NCBI GenBank assembly: GCA_026400435.1
Contig: JAPLOZ010000008.1
Coordinates: 1 to 55,680, forward strand
Origin: Hyphomicrobiales bacterium
GTDB taxonomy: Bacteria > Pseudomonadota > Alphaproteobacteria > Rhizobiales > Rhizobiaceae
Direction of reading: 5' to 3'
Length of the DNA: 55,680 bases
A program made the position numbers and the translations under genes. The notes beneath the pieces were generated by a model. The model did not search any database. It had not been told where the DNA came from and saw only the letters and a list, made by a program, of their open reading frames with translations. Of the stretch, positions 45,901 through 54,786 are shown piece after piece; positions within the stretch are counted from its first letter, which is position 1; each line of letters begins with the position of its first letter.

Positions 45901-47334
45901 ATGGCCAGCGCCACTGCCCCTTTCATCGTGCTTTTCAGGAACGACCTTAGGGTGGCGGACAACAAGGCTCTCGCGGCGGCGGCCCAGACCGGGAGGCCGG
46001 TCATCACGCTCTTCATTCTCGACGAATCGGGCCGAGGCGCGCGCCCTGCCGGTTCCGCCAGCCGCTGGTGGCTGCATCATTCGCTGGCCGCGCTCACACG
46101 TTCGCTGGAGGCGCTGGGGAGCCGCCTGGTGCTGAAGCGAGGCGCAACCGCTGACATAGTCGCCGAGGCGATCAGGACGACCGGCGCCGACACGGTGTTC
46201 TGGAATCGCCGCTATGCGCCAGCACATATCTCAATCGACGGGGCGCTGAAGAGCCGCCTGCGCAGCGAAGGCCTTGTCGCCGAGAGCTTCGACGGGTTTC
46301 TGCTGCACGAGCCGTCGCGCGTCGCCACGCAGTCAGGCGACTTCTACAAGGTGTTCACGCCCTTCTACAAACGGCTCTCGGCCGACGGCGAGCCGCGCGA
46401 TCCGGTCGATGCCCCACGCGCGCTGAAGACGAACGCCGTGCGCCTGCCGTCGGACACGCTTGAGGCGCTCGACCTCTTGCCAAAGGCGCCGGACTGGTCG
46501 GGCGGCATCGCGCAGCGATGGCAACCGGGCGAGCGCGGCGCGATGGATCGGCTTGCCGCCTTTGTCGATCAAGGGCTGGGAGGATACTCCGGTAACCGGG
46601 ACAAGCCTGGCTGCGACGGCACCTCTGGCCTGTCCCCCCATCTTGCGCATGGCGAGATCACGCCGTTCCAGATCATGGCGGCACTGCGCCAGAAATCTTC
46701 CCGCGACGCCGAGAAATTCCGCGCGGAGCTTGCCTGGCGCGAGTTCTCCTATCACCTGCTATTTCACCGGCCGAACCTTCATCGTGAAAGCTTCCGTCCG
46801 GAATTCGAGGACTTCGCATGGCGAAACGAGGCGAAGGCGCTCAAGGCGTGGCAGCGCGGCCAGACGGGCTATCCGATCGTCGATGCCGGTATGCGTGAGC
46901 TCTGGCAGACCGGCTGGATGCACAATCGCGTGCGCATGATCGCGGCGTCCTTCCTGGTGAAGGACCTTTTGATAGACTGGCGCAAGGGCGAGGAATGGTT
47001 CTGGGATACTTTGGTCGACGCCGACGCCGCGAGCAACCCGGCAAGCTGGCAGTGGGTGGCGGGGTCAGGAGCCGACGCAGCGCCCTACTTTCGCATTTTC
47101 AACCCGACGCTTCAGGGGGAGAAATTCGACCCCGACGGGCAATACGTCCGGCGATACCTGCCTGAACTGGCGGCCTTGCCGGACCGCTATATCCATCGTC
47201 CCTGGGAAGCACCGCAATCGATGTTGCGCGATAGCGGAGTGACACCGGGAGCAGACTACCCGCTTCCCGTCGTCGATCACGCCGAGGCCAGGAATCGCGC
47301 GATGCTCGCCTACCGCGCGACCCGGGAAGCCTAG
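45901..47334 (+). CDS. phrB: deoxyribodipyrimidine photolyase
   Basis: Light-dependent DNA-repair flavoenzyme splitting cyclobutane pyrimidine dimers, 477 aa, class I. An N-terminal antenna domain (FRNDLRVADNKALAAAAQTG) precedes the FAD domain with GTSGLSPHLAHGEITP, LAWREFSYHLLFHRP, MRELWQTGWMHNRVRMIAASFLVKDLLIDWR and DADAASNPASWQWVAGSGADAAPYFRIFNP. ATG 45901 follows GGGAAGG. It is monocistronic as far as can be seen and convergent with asd. Confidence 0.95.
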   Translation: MASATAPFIVLFRNDLRVADNKALAAAAQTGRPVITLFILDESGRGARPAGSASRWWLHHSLAALTRSLEALGSRLVLKRGATADIVAEAIRTTGADTVFWNRRYAPAHISIDGALKSRLRSEGLVAESFDGFLLHEPSRVATQSGDFYKVFTPFYKRLSADGEPRDPVDAPRALKTNAVRLPSDTLEALDLLPKAPDWSGGIAQRWQPGERGAMDRLAAFVDQGLGGYSGNRDKPGCDGTSGLSPHLAHGEITPFQIMAALRQKSSRDAEKFRAELAWREFSYHLLFHRPNLHRESFRPEFEDFAWRNEAKALKAWQRGQTGYPIVDAGMRELWQTGWMHNRVRMIAASFLVKDLLIDWRKGEEWFWDTLVDADAASNPASWQWVAGSGADAAPYFRIFNPTLQGEKFDPDGQYVRRYLPELAALPDRYIHRPWEAPQSMLRDSGVTPGADYPLPVVDHAEARNRAMLAYRATREA

Positions 47335-47347
47335 CGAGACGATTGCC

Positions 47348-48382
47348 TCAGGCGGCCTTGCGCTTGGGCTGGATCAGGCCGCGCTCGATGAGCAGTTCGG
47401 CGATCTGCACGGCGTTCAGCGCCGCGCCCTTGCGCAAATTGTCCGACACGATCCACATCGACAGACCGTTGTCGATGGTCGAATCCTCGCGGATGCGCGA
47501 GATGAAGGTCGCATCCTCGCCGGCCGATTCGAGCGGCGTGATGTAGCCGCCGTTCTCGCGCTTGTCCAAGACCTGGCAGCCCGGCGCATCGCGCAGGATG
47601 TCGCGTGCCTCGTCGGCGGTAATGGGCCTTTCGAACTCGATGTTGACCGCTTCGGAGTGGCCGATGAACACCGGCACGCGCACGCAGGTCGCGGTCAGCT
47701 TGATCCTGGGGTCGAGCATCTTCTTTGTCTCGGCAACCATCTTCCACTCTTCCTTGGTGGAACCGTCGTCGAGGAACACGTCGATATGGGGTATGACGTT
47801 GAAGGCAATACGCTTGGTGAACTTCTTGTTCTCCACCTGATCGGCAACGAAGACGGCGCGGGTCTGCGTGAACAGTTCGTCCATGCCTTCTTTGCCCGCT
47901 CCCGACACCGACTGGTAGGTCGCGACGACCACCCGCTTGATCGTCGCCGCGTCATGCAGCGGCTTCAGCGCGACCACAAGCTGAGCCGTCGAACAGTTCG
48001 GGTTGGCGATGATGTTCTTTCGCGTGAACAGCGAGATCGCGTCGGGGTTCACCTCCGGCACGATCAGCGGCACGTCCTGGTCGTAGCGGAAGGCGCTCGA
48101 ATTATCGATGACGACGCAGCCCTGCTTGCCGATCTTCGGCGACCACTGCTTCGACACCTCGCCACCGGCCGACATCACGCAGATGTCGGTGTCCGAGAAA
48201 TCGTACTGATCGAGGGTCTTCACCTTGAGCGTACGATCGCCGTAGGACACCTCAGTGCCCTGGCTGCGGCGCGAGGCGAGCGCCACCACCTCGTCGGCTG
48301 GAAAGCCGCGCTCCTCGAGGATGTTGAGCATTTCGCGTCCGACATTGCCGGTGGCGCCGACGACTGCAACCTTGAAACCCAT
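47348..48382 (-). CDS. asd: aspartate-semialdehyde dehydrogenase
   Basis: NADPH enzyme reducing aspartyl phosphate to aspartate semialdehyde, the branch point to lysine, methionine and threonine. It is 344 aa. The cofactor motif is VVGATGNVGREML, the catalytic cysteine is Cys130 (NPNCSTAQLV), and SVSGAGKEG, RVPVFIGHSEAVNIEFE and the C-terminal LRKGAALNAVQIAE are conserved. ATG 48382 begins MGFKVAVVGA. The 5' region contains a CCCGGG/CCCGGG hairpin at 48453-48469. Confidence 0.96.
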   Translation of the reverse strand: MGFKVAVVGATGNVGREMLNILEERGFPADEVVALASRRSQGTEVSYGDRTLKVKTLDQYDFSDTDICVMSAGGEVSKQWSPKIGKQGCVVIDNSSAFRYDQDVPLIVPEVNPDAISLFTRKNIIANPNCSTAQLVVALKPLHDAATIKRVVVATYQSVSGAGKEGMDELFTQTRAVFVADQVENKKFTKRIAFNVIPHIDVFLDDGSTKEEWKMVAETKKMLDPRIKLTATCVRVPVFIGHSEAVNIEFERPITADEARDILRDAPGCQVLDKRENGGYITPLESAGEDATFISRIREDSTIDNGLSMWIVSDNLRKGAALNAVQIAELLIERGLIQPKRKAA

Positions 48383-48808
48383 GAAACTCTCCTGCCCCTC
48401 TCCGCCTTGTTGCTTTCTGGAGGAACCCGCCGACCGGTGCGGGCCTCGCCTCCCCGGGCCGGACCCGGGAGGGACAGTAAGGCCAAGGGAGATCAGACCG
48501 TTTTGGCGGTCTTTTTGGTGCTCGCTTTGGTCGTGGTCGTGCCGGACAGGAAAGACGCGCCGATACCGCCGGCACAATGGCTCGCCTTCAGGGCGCCATT
48601 GCTACCGGGGAAGTCGAATGAAAAAAGCGCCATCACAAGGCCGCGCATCGTCCGGTTCCCGTTCGAGCGCCGGTTTTTAACGGGAATCGACGAATAGTCA
48701 ATCCGATTGGCTGCGGCCCACGTCAGCACCGGATTTGTTTGACCGGATTGCGTTGGCGGCAATACCTTGCATGCCAACCGACATCAACGAATGAGGAGAA
48801 GCCGGCCT
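48383..48808. other. 426-base divergent intergenic region
   Basis: Lies between asd (minus) and the cold-shock/DUF805 gene (plus). A minus-strand frame of 51 codons (48493-48648) with a Lys/Thr-rich end is open but matches nothing I know. A plus-strand AGACCG/CGGTCT hairpin (48496-48513) followed by TTTTT looks like a terminator, though no plus-strand gene ends nearby. Confidence 0.35.
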
Positions 48809-49555
48809 ATGCGCGGGGATGTCCTTCACTATGATCCAGCTCAGAGCTTCGGCTTCATCACCGGATCCGACGGCAACCGCTACACATTCCGCGGCGAGGA
48901 TGTGAGGGGCTCGTTCTCCGTTTCCAGGGGCGCGGCCGTCGAGTTTCGGCAGAGCGGCGATCATGCGCGCGATGTGATCGAAGCGCCCGCTGCAAGCCCG
49001 CCTTCTGTCCAGGCCGTTCCTATTCCTCAGCCAGCGGGGACACGCGCCGGGAGTTTCGGCCGCAATCCAATTGCTGCCGGCCAGGCGCCCAAGCCAACGC
49101 CATCGATCGGACTGTGGCGCTACTTCTGGATTTGCCTCACTGCCAGATACGCAGCGTTCCAGGGGCGCGCCAGGCGCAAGGAGTATTGGGCCTTCGTGCT
49201 GTTTTCCACGTTGGCGCTGATCGTCGCGACGCTGGCTGGCTTCGCCGTGGATGCGGCGCTGGGCAACTTCGATCCATATGGCGGCGGACCTGTCGCCATT
49301 GTCGTAACTGTCGGGTTGGCGATCCTTGCCGGCCTTGTGCCCGGTATCGCCGTCACGGTCCGCCGTTTCCACGACGTCGGCATGTCCGGCTGGTTCTACC
49401 TGCTGTTCCTGGTGCTGTCCCTCTTCACAATCGGCGGGGTCATCATTCTGGTGATCACGCTGATACCGTCGCAGAAGCGGGAAAACAGATGGGGACCGCT
49501 GCCCGATGGGGTAACGATCCTGCCGCCTTACGTTCCGCCGCCGGCCGCTACCTGA
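48809..49555 (+). CDS. cold-shock-like domain fused to DUF805 membrane protein
   Basis: A 248-aa fusion. Residues 1-65 ([32 protein letters not shown]) resemble a cold-shock OB-fold nucleic-acid-binding domain. A Pro/Ala linker follows to about residue 105. The DUF805 module is [27 protein letters not shown], then [24 protein letters not shown] and two further helices, giving about four membrane segments. ATG 48809 follows GAGGAGAAG. Function is unknown; it could tether RNA or single-stranded DNA to the membrane. It overlaps leuB by eight bases tail to tail. Confidence 0.82.
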   Translation: MRGDVLHYDPAQSFGFITGSDGNRYTFRGEDVRGSFSVSRGAAVEFRQSGDHARDVIEAPAASPPSVQAVPIPQPAGTRAGSFGRNPIAAGQAPKPTPSIGLWRYFWICLTARYAAFQGRARRKEYWAFVLFSTLALIVATLAGFAVDAALGNFDPYGGGPVAIVVTVGLAILAGLVPGIAVTVRRFHDVGMSGWFYLLFLVLSLFTIGGVIILVITLIPSQKRENRWGPLPDGVTILPPYVPPPAAT

Positions 49556-50651
49556 GAAAGTGCGCGATGACGGCGTCGCCCATCGCGATGGTTCCGACCT
49601 CGGTCATGCCAGGCGACATGATGTCCTTGGTGCGAAGGCCGGAATCGAGCACCGAAGCAATCGCCGTGTCCAGCCGGTCGGCTTCGGCGATCATGTCGAA
49701 GGAATAGCGCAGGCACATGCCGAACGACGCCAGCATGGCGATCGGGTTGGCGATTCCCTGTCCCGCTATATCCGGCGCGGAGCCGTGCACCGGCTCGTAC
49801 AGCGCCTTGCGCTTGCCGGTCTTGGCGTCAGGGGCGCCGAGCGATGCCGACGGCAGCATGCCGATCGATCCGGTAAGCATGGCCGCGATGTCAGACAGCA
49901 TGTCGCCGAACAGATTGTCGGTCACGATCACGTCGAACTGCTTGGGCCAGCGCACGAGCTGCATGCCGCCGGCGTCGGCCAGCATGTGGTCGAGCTTCAC
50001 GTCGGCATACTTTGCCTTGTGCGCGGCGGTCACCACCTCGTTCCACAGCACCCCCGACTTCATGACGTTGCGCTTTTCCATCGAGGTGACATGGTTCTTG
50101 CGCGCACGCGCAAGCTCGAAAGCGACGTTCGAAATGCGCTCGATCTCGAACGTGTCGTAGACCTGCGTGTCGATGGCGCGCTTCTGGCCGTTGCCGAGAT
50201 CGGTGATTGTCTTCGGTTCGCCGAAATAGACACCGCCGGTCAGTTCGCGCACGATCAGGATGTCGAGGCCCTCGACGACCTCCTGCTTGAGCGAAGACGA
50301 TGCCGCCAGCGCCGGGTAGCAGATTGCCGGCCTGAGGTTGGCAAAAAGCTCTAGGTCCTTTCGCAGTCGCAAAAGCCCGGCTTCCGGGCGGACTTCGTAG
50401 GGCACCGCATCCCATTTCGGTCCGCCAACCGCGCCGAACAGGACGGCGTCGGCAGCAAGCGCGCGCGCCATGTCGTCTTCCGAGATCGCCTTGCCGTGCG
50501 CGTCATAGGCGCTGCCGCCGACCAATCCCTCCTCGGTCACAAAGCCGCTGCCGAATGTGTGATTCATGGCGGAAATCAGCTTCTTCACCTCGCCCATGGC
50601 CTCCGGGCCGATGCCGTCGCCTGGAAGCAGGAAGAGTTTTTTCGACGCCAT
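49548..50651 (-). CDS. leuB: 3-isopropylmalate dehydrogenase
   Basis: Leucine-biosynthesis enzyme that oxidises and decarboxylates 3-isopropylmalate with NAD. It is 367 aa. Family blocks are [55 protein letters not shown], the metal site [16 protein letters not shown] and the cofactor motif [28 protein letters not shown] 50651 gives the standard N-terminus. It lies 91 bases after ridA on the same strand. Confidence 0.97.
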   Translation of the reverse strand: MASKKLFLLPGDGIGPEAMGEVKKLISAMNHTFGSGFVTEEGLVGGSAYDAHGKAISEDDMARALAADAVLFGAVGGPKWDAVPYEVRPEAGLLRLRKDLELFANLRPAICYPALAASSSLKQEVVEGLDILIVRELTGGVYFGEPKTITDLGNGQKRAIDTQVYDTFEIERISNVAFELARARKNHVTSMEKRNVMKSGVLWNEVVTAAHKAKYADVKLDHMLADAGGMQLVRWPKQFDVIVTDNLFGDMLSDIAAMLTGSIGMLPSASLGAPDAKTGKRKALYEPVHGSAPDIAGQGIANPIAMLASFGMCLRYSFDMIAEADRLDTAIASVLDSGLRTKDIMSPGMTEVGTIAMGDAVIAHFLR

Positions 50652-50742
50652 GAAACGCCCCTTGTTTGGATTGAATGGGTGGGCCGGTGAAGCCGACGCC
50701 TTGCTAGACGCCACCCAATCGCGGCGCAAGGCTGAAATCGCC

Positions 50743-51120
50743 TCAGCGCTTCAGCGCCGTCACCTCGATCTCGATCTTCATCTCGGGCTTGGTGAGGCCG
50801 CAGACGACCATGGTGGCGGCCGGGCGGATATCGCCGAACGTCTCGCCAACGATCGGGAACACGACGTCGGCATAGGCGGCATGGGTGATGTAGTAATGCG
50901 TCCGGACGACATCGGCCATGGCAAAGCCGCCATCGGCGAGCGCCTTGGCGATCGTGGCGAGGCAGTTGCGGGTCTGCGCTTCCACGCTCTCGGGCATCGT
51001 CATGGTGGCGTAGTCATAGCCGGTGGTTCCGGCAACGAAGCACCAGTCGCCCTGAACGACCGCGCGGCTGTATCCTGCGGCTTTCTCGAAGGGCGAACCG
51101 GTTGAGATCAACTTGCGCAT
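50743..51120 (-). CDS. RidA-family enamine/imine deaminase
   Basis: RidA/YjgF/L-PSP family protein, 125 aa, trimeric in relatives. These proteins hydrolyse reactive 2-aminoacrylate or other imines. The N-terminal [14 protein letters not shown] block, [10 protein letters not shown] and the end region [24 protein letters not shown] fit the family. The arginine that binds the carboxylate in canonical RidA sits within RPAATM, as expected for a subfamily. It starts ten bases after leuD and is followed by leuB, so it lies within the leucine genes. Confidence 0.85.
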   Translation of the reverse strand: MRKLISTGSPFEKAAGYSRAVVQGDWCFVAGTTGYDYATMTMPESVEAQTRNCLATIAKALADGGFAMADVVRTHYYITHAAYADVVFPIVGETFGDIRPAATMVVCGLTKPEMKIEIEVTALKR

Positions 51121-51130
51121 TGTCGGGCTC

Positions 51131-51736
51131 TCACGCCCACGGACGGCGTTCAGCGAGCTTCTGTTCATAGCTTGCGATATCGGAGGCCTTTTCCATGGTC
51201 AGGCCGATGTCATCGAGCCCGTTGAGCAGGCAGTGGCGCTTGAAATCGTCGAGGTCGAACGTGATCACGCCGCCATCGGGCCCGCGGATTTCCCTGGCCT
51301 CGAGATCAACCGAAATGGTGGCGTTGGCGCCACGCGAGGCGTCGTCCATCAGCTTTTCCAGGTCCTCGGGGCTGACCGTGACCGGCAAGATGCCGTTCTT
51401 GAAGCAGTTGTTGTAGAAGATGTCGGCGAAGCTGGTCGAGATCACGCAGCGTATGCCGAAGTCGAGCAATGCCCAGGGTGCGTGCTCGCGGCTCGACCCG
51501 CAGCCGAAATTGTCGCCCGCGACCAGGATCTGCGCGTTGCGGTAGGCCGGCTTGTTGAGCACGAAGTCGGGGTTCTCCGAGCCGTCGTCGTTGAAACGCA
51601 TCTCCGCGAAGAGGCCGACGCTCAAACCTGTTCGTTTGATCGTCTTGAGGTAATCCTTCGGGATGATCATGTCTGTGTCGACATTGACGATCGGCATCGG
51701 CGCCGCCACGCCCGTCAGCTTGGTGAATTTTTCCAT
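51131..51736 (-). CDS. leuD: 3-isopropylmalate dehydratase small subunit
   Basis: Swivel-domain subunit of isopropylmalate isomerase, 201 aa. It carries [24 protein letters not shown], the active-site loop [27 protein letters not shown], and [20 protein letters not shown] 51736 gives MEKFTKLTG, the usual start. The catalytic iron-sulfur subunit LeuC is not in the window and must be encoded elsewhere. It is first in a leuD-ridA-leuB unit. Confidence 0.96.
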   Translation of the reverse strand: MEKFTKLTGVAAPMPIVNVDTDMIIPKDYLKTIKRTGLSVGLFAEMRFNDDGSENPDFVLNKPAYRNAQILVAGDNFGCGSSREHAPWALLDFGIRCVISTSFADIFYNNCFKNGILPVTVSPEDLEKLMDDASRGANATISVDLEAREIRGPDGGVITFDLDDFKRHCLLNGLDDIGLTMEKASDIASYEQKLAERRPWA

Positions 51737-51825
51737 CGCTTGAAAACCTTGTCTTTCCGGCACGTTTTCGCTTGCCTTCGCTTTACACAAAGCCGGCCTG
51801 GAATCAAAGAGCCGGGCGCAGACCG

Positions 51826-52995
51826 TCAGATCACATTGAGTTCGCGGTAGGGCCGGTTTTGCACGATGCGCTCGTAGCCGAATGCCGAGCAGTCGATCGT
51901 GCGGTAGCCGCCATGCACGATCAGTTCCGCGAGCGCTCGGCCGACGGCCGGCGCCTGCTGCAGTCCATGACCGGAAAATCCGTTCGCGAAGATGAAGTTG
52001 CCGATCTCCGGATGCAGTCCGATCACTCCGTTCTGGTCGAGCGTGTTGTAGTCGTAGTGGCCGGCCCAGGCGCGCGTCGCCTTGATCGCCTCGAAGGCCG
52101 GAACGCGGGTGGCGATCAGCGGCCAGATCGTCTCTTCGAAGAGCGGCCAGTCGGGCTCGAAATCATCAGGGTCGGCCGCGCTCTCGCCTTCCTCGTTCTC
52201 CGCGCCGCCGGTGATATAGACCGAGCCTTCCGGTCGCACGTATATGCCCCCTGGATCGACGACCAGCGGCATGTCGGCGAACCTGTCGCGCGCCTCGAAC
52301 ACGAAAACCGACCGTTTGCGCGGCTCGACCGGGAGCGTGACGCCGGCCAGCGCAGCGACCCTGCCGGCATTCGGGCCGGCGGCGTTGACGACGACGCCCG
52401 CCTCCAGCCGCGCGCCGTCGTCGAGAAGAACGTTCGTGACGCGATTTCCCGTGCGCTCGATGCCGGTGACTGAGGCAGTCATGAAATCGACCGACTTCGT
52501 TCGCAGCGCCCTGCGAAACAGCTGCAGATAGGCGTGCGCGTCGAACCAGCCCTCGCCGGTCCGGCCGAAGGCTCCTGCGGCGATGCCGTCCAGCGACAGC
52601 CAGGGGAAGCGCCGCGACAGCGCCGCTGCGTCCTCGACCACGACGTCGGCGCCCTCTGCCCGCTGTGCTTCGTTGTTGGCCTTCAGCACGGGCACGCCTT
52701 CCTCGGTCGACAGGAGGAGATAGCCGTTTTCGCGGAAACCGATGTCGGCATCCGCACCGAATTCCTCCTTCAGCCGCCTGAACAGGCCCAGCGTGAACTG
52801 CGACAGGCGGATGTTTTCGGGAATCGAGAATTGCTGGCGTATCGAGGCGCAGGAAAGCGTCGTCGCCGCATGGGTGAATTGCGGATCGCGCTCTATCAGC
52901 GCGATCGTTCCCGAAAAACCCTCCTCGCGCAGATAATAGGCGACGGAACTGCCGACGATCGCCCCGCCGATAATCACCACGTCATATTGCGCCAT
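51826..52995 (-). CDS. FAD-dependent amino-acid/amine oxidoreductase (DAO family)
   Basis: Glycine/sarcosine oxidase-like flavoprotein of 389 aa. The N-terminal FAD motif is [19 protein letters not shown]. Further family features are [38 protein letters not shown] and [24 protein letters not shown]. Substrates of relatives include sarcosine, glycine, D-amino acids and small amines; none can be chosen here. ATG 52995 is well placed at the Rossmann fold. It is divergent from the CoA lyase gene across 98 bases. Confidence 0.88.
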   Translation of the reverse strand: MAQYDVVIIGGAIVGSSVAYYLREEGFSGTIALIERDPQFTHAATTLSCASIRQQFSIPENIRLSQFTLGLFRRLKEEFGADADIGFRENGYLLLSTEEGVPVLKANNEAQRAEGADVVVEDAAALSRRFPWLSLDGIAAGAFGRTGEGWFDAHAYLQLFRRALRTKSVDFMTASVTGIERTGNRVTNVLLDDGARLEAGVVVNAAGPNAGRVAALAGVTLPVEPRKRSVFVFEARDRFADMPLVVDPGGIYVRPEGSVYITGGAENEEGESAADPDDFEPDWPLFEETIWPLIATRVPAFEAIKATRAWAGHYDYNTLDQNGVIGLHPEIGNFIFANGFSGHGLQQAPAVGRALAELIVHGGYRTIDCSAFGYERIVQNRPYRELNVI

Positions 52996-53093
52996 GTCCG
53001 CTCCACTCTCCAGGCAAGTGCGAAACATTGCCGGCACGCCCTTGCAAGGGCCAGCTTTGCCGGGCAAGAAGGCCAAAAGCCAGAGAATTCCCG

Positions 53094-53969
53094 ATGCCCG
53101 AAACGAACTATCGTCCGCGTCGCGCCGTGCTTTTCGTACCCGCCGCCAACGAGAAGGCGCTGGCCAAGCTGCCGTCCCTGGCTTGCGACGCGGTGATTTT
53201 CGACCTTGAGGACTCAGTGGCGCCCGATGCCAAGGCGGCGGCCCGCGAAAGACTGAGGGCGTGGTTCCAAGCGCGCCCGAAGGGCGGTCCCGAATGCATC
53301 ATCCGCGTCAATCCGCTGGCCAGTGAATGGGGTACGGAGGATCTGCTCGCGGCCCGCGCCTGCGCACCCGATGCGATCCTTCTGCCCAAGGTTGACACGC
53401 CACGCGACATCCACGATTTCGACGATGCCCTGGACGAGGCTGACGCGCCGGAAAACCTCAAACTCTGGATTATGGTCGAAACGCCCAAGGCCATGCTCAA
53501 TATCGGCGCGCTCGCGGAATTCGGTCGCAACCGGGCGGCGCGGCTCGACTGTTTCGTGGCCGGGCCCAACGACCTGATCAAGGACACCGGCGTGCTGGCG
53601 ACGCCCGACCGCCGCTACATCGTGCCGTGGTTACTGCAGATGGTGCTGGCCGCGCGCGCCGGCGGGCTGGACGTGCTCGACGGCGTCAGCAACACTTTCA
53701 GCGATCTGGACGCCTTTGCGCTGGAATGCGCCGAGGGCGCCGCCATGGGTTTCGACGGCAAGACGCTGATCCATCCCGCGCAGATCGGGCCGGCGCTCAA
53801 GGCCTTCTCGCCGTCGGCCGGGGCAGTCGCCGAGGCGCTGGCGATCCGCGCCGCCTTCGCGCTGCCCGAAAACGCCGCCAAAGGTGTTATTTCGATTGAC
53901 GGCAGGATGGTCGAGCGGCTGCATCTTGCCCAGGCCGAACGATTGCTGGCGCGGGCAGGGCGACACTAG
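53094..53969 (+). CDS. CoA ester lyase, HpcH/HpaI (CitE-like) family
   Basis: TIM-barrel lyase of 291 aa, similar to CitE and malyl/citramalyl-CoA lyases. N-terminal motif RRAVLFVPAANEKALAKL is followed by DAVIFDLEDSVAPDAKAAARERL with the metal-binding acidic residue. MVETPKAMLNI, FVAGPNDLIKDTG and GFDGKTLIHPAQI follow. The reaction probably splits or forms a malyl- or citramalyl-CoA-like ester, but no companion citrate-lyase genes are near. DUF1737 follows after seven bases. Confidence 0.88.
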   Translation: MPETNYRPRRAVLFVPAANEKALAKLPSLACDAVIFDLEDSVAPDAKAAARERLRAWFQARPKGGPECIIRVNPLASEWGTEDLLAARACAPDAILLPKVDTPRDIHDFDDALDEADAPENLKLWIMVETPKAMLNIGALAEFGRNRAARLDCFVAGPNDLIKDTGVLATPDRRYIVPWLLQMVLAARAGGLDVLDGVSNTFSDLDAFALECAEGAAMGFDGKTLIHPAQIGPALKAFSPSAGAVAEALAIRAAFALPENAAKGVISIDGRMVERLHLAQAERLLARAGRH

Positions 53970-53976
53970 GAGAAAG

Positions 53977-54186
53977 ATGATGAGGCTTTATCGTTTTCTG
54001 TCCGGTCCCGATGATTCCAGCTTCTGCCACAAGGTCACGGCGGCGCTCAACAAGGGCTGGCATCTCTATGGCTCGCCGACCTACGCCATGGACCCAAAGA
54101 AGAAGGTGATGCGCTGCGGTCAGGCCGTGGTGAAGGATATCGACGGCATCGACTACGATCCAAGCATCAAGCTGTCGGATTACTGA
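53977..54186 (+). CDS. DUF1737 family protein
   Basis: Small 69-aa protein of unknown function. The DUF1737 pattern YRFLSGPDDSSFCHKVTAALNKGWHLYGSPTY is clear. ATG 53977 (or the adjacent ATG 53980) follows AGGAGAAAG, placing it in an operon with the CoA ester lyase. Its last seven bases overlap the 3' end of the convergent zincin gene. Confidence 0.88.
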   Translation: MMRLYRFLSGPDDSSFCHKVTAALNKGWHLYGSPTYAMDPKKKVMRCGQAVVKDIDGIDYDPSIKLSDY

Positions 54187-54605
54187 TCCGCGCCTTCCTC
54201 GATCTTCTCCATGTCGTCGTCCGACAGGCCGAAATGGTGGCCTATCTCGTGGATCAGCACATGGGTGACGATCGAACCCAGCGTCTCCTCGTTCTCCGCC
54301 CAGTAGTCCAAAATGGCGCGGCGGTAGAGGGTGACGCGGTTGGGGCCTTCGCCGGTCTGCGGGTTCCAGCGTTCGGCGATGCCGCGCCCCTCGAACAGGC
54401 CAAGCAGGTCGAACGGTGTTTCCAGCGACAAGTCGTCCATGATCTCGTCGGTCGGGAATTCCGCCATCTGGATGACGATCTCCCCGGTCAAGGCGCGGAA
54501 CTGCTCCGGCAGATGCGCATAGGCCTCAAGCGCCAAGAGTTCCATCTCCTCCATCGAGGGGGACATCTGGTCGTGCCATGAACGGGTCTGGTAGATGCGG
54601 GCCAT
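54180..54605 (-). CDS. minimal zincin metallopeptidase
   Basis: Small metallopeptidase-like protein of 141 aa from the minimal-zincin family (DUF1025 type). The HExxHxxGxxD motif is intact: VTHVLIHEIGHHFGLSDDDM near the C-terminus, with a long helical N-terminus and a basic strand (GPNRVTLYRRAIL) before it. Family members often lack demonstrated protease activity. ATG 54605 starts MARIYQTR. Divergent from imuA. Confidence 0.9.
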   Translation of the reverse strand: MARIYQTRSWHDQMSPSMEEMELLALEAYAHLPEQFRALTGEIVIQMAEFPTDEIMDDLSLETPFDLLGLFEGRGIAERWNPQTGEGPNRVTLYRRAILDYWAENEETLGSIVTHVLIHEIGHHFGLSDDDMEKIEEGADQ

Positions 54606-54717
54606 CGTTGATCCTTTGACGGCCATATAGCGGCTACGGCGCGCGGTTTCGAGGCCGTGCAGCTTTTTGATAAACAGACCGCATTCTGAGCGAGGAATAA
54701 ATTCTCCCTGAGTCCGC

Positions 54718-54764
54718 TTGACTCTTCGGGGAGGCTCTGGAATCTATCGGAACATAACAAGAAC
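54718..54764 (+). promoter_or_regulatory. imuA promoter with LexA box
   Basis: TTGACT (54718-54723) and ATCTAT (54742-54747) with an 18-base spacer form a sigma70-type promoter. GAACATAACAAGAAC (54750-54764) is an exact GAAC-N7-GAAC, the alphaproteobacterial LexA box read on this strand. It sits where transcription would start, 22 bases before the imuA start codon, so repression by LexA and SOS induction are expected. Confidence 0.85.
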
Positions 54765-54786
54765 AGTTTTCGGAAGAAATACCGCC

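Noticed and set aside
48493..48648. 51-codon minus-strand frame upstream of asd
   Set aside because: No ribosome-binding site, no family similarity and a Lys/Thr-rich low-complexity end; insufficient to call a gene.
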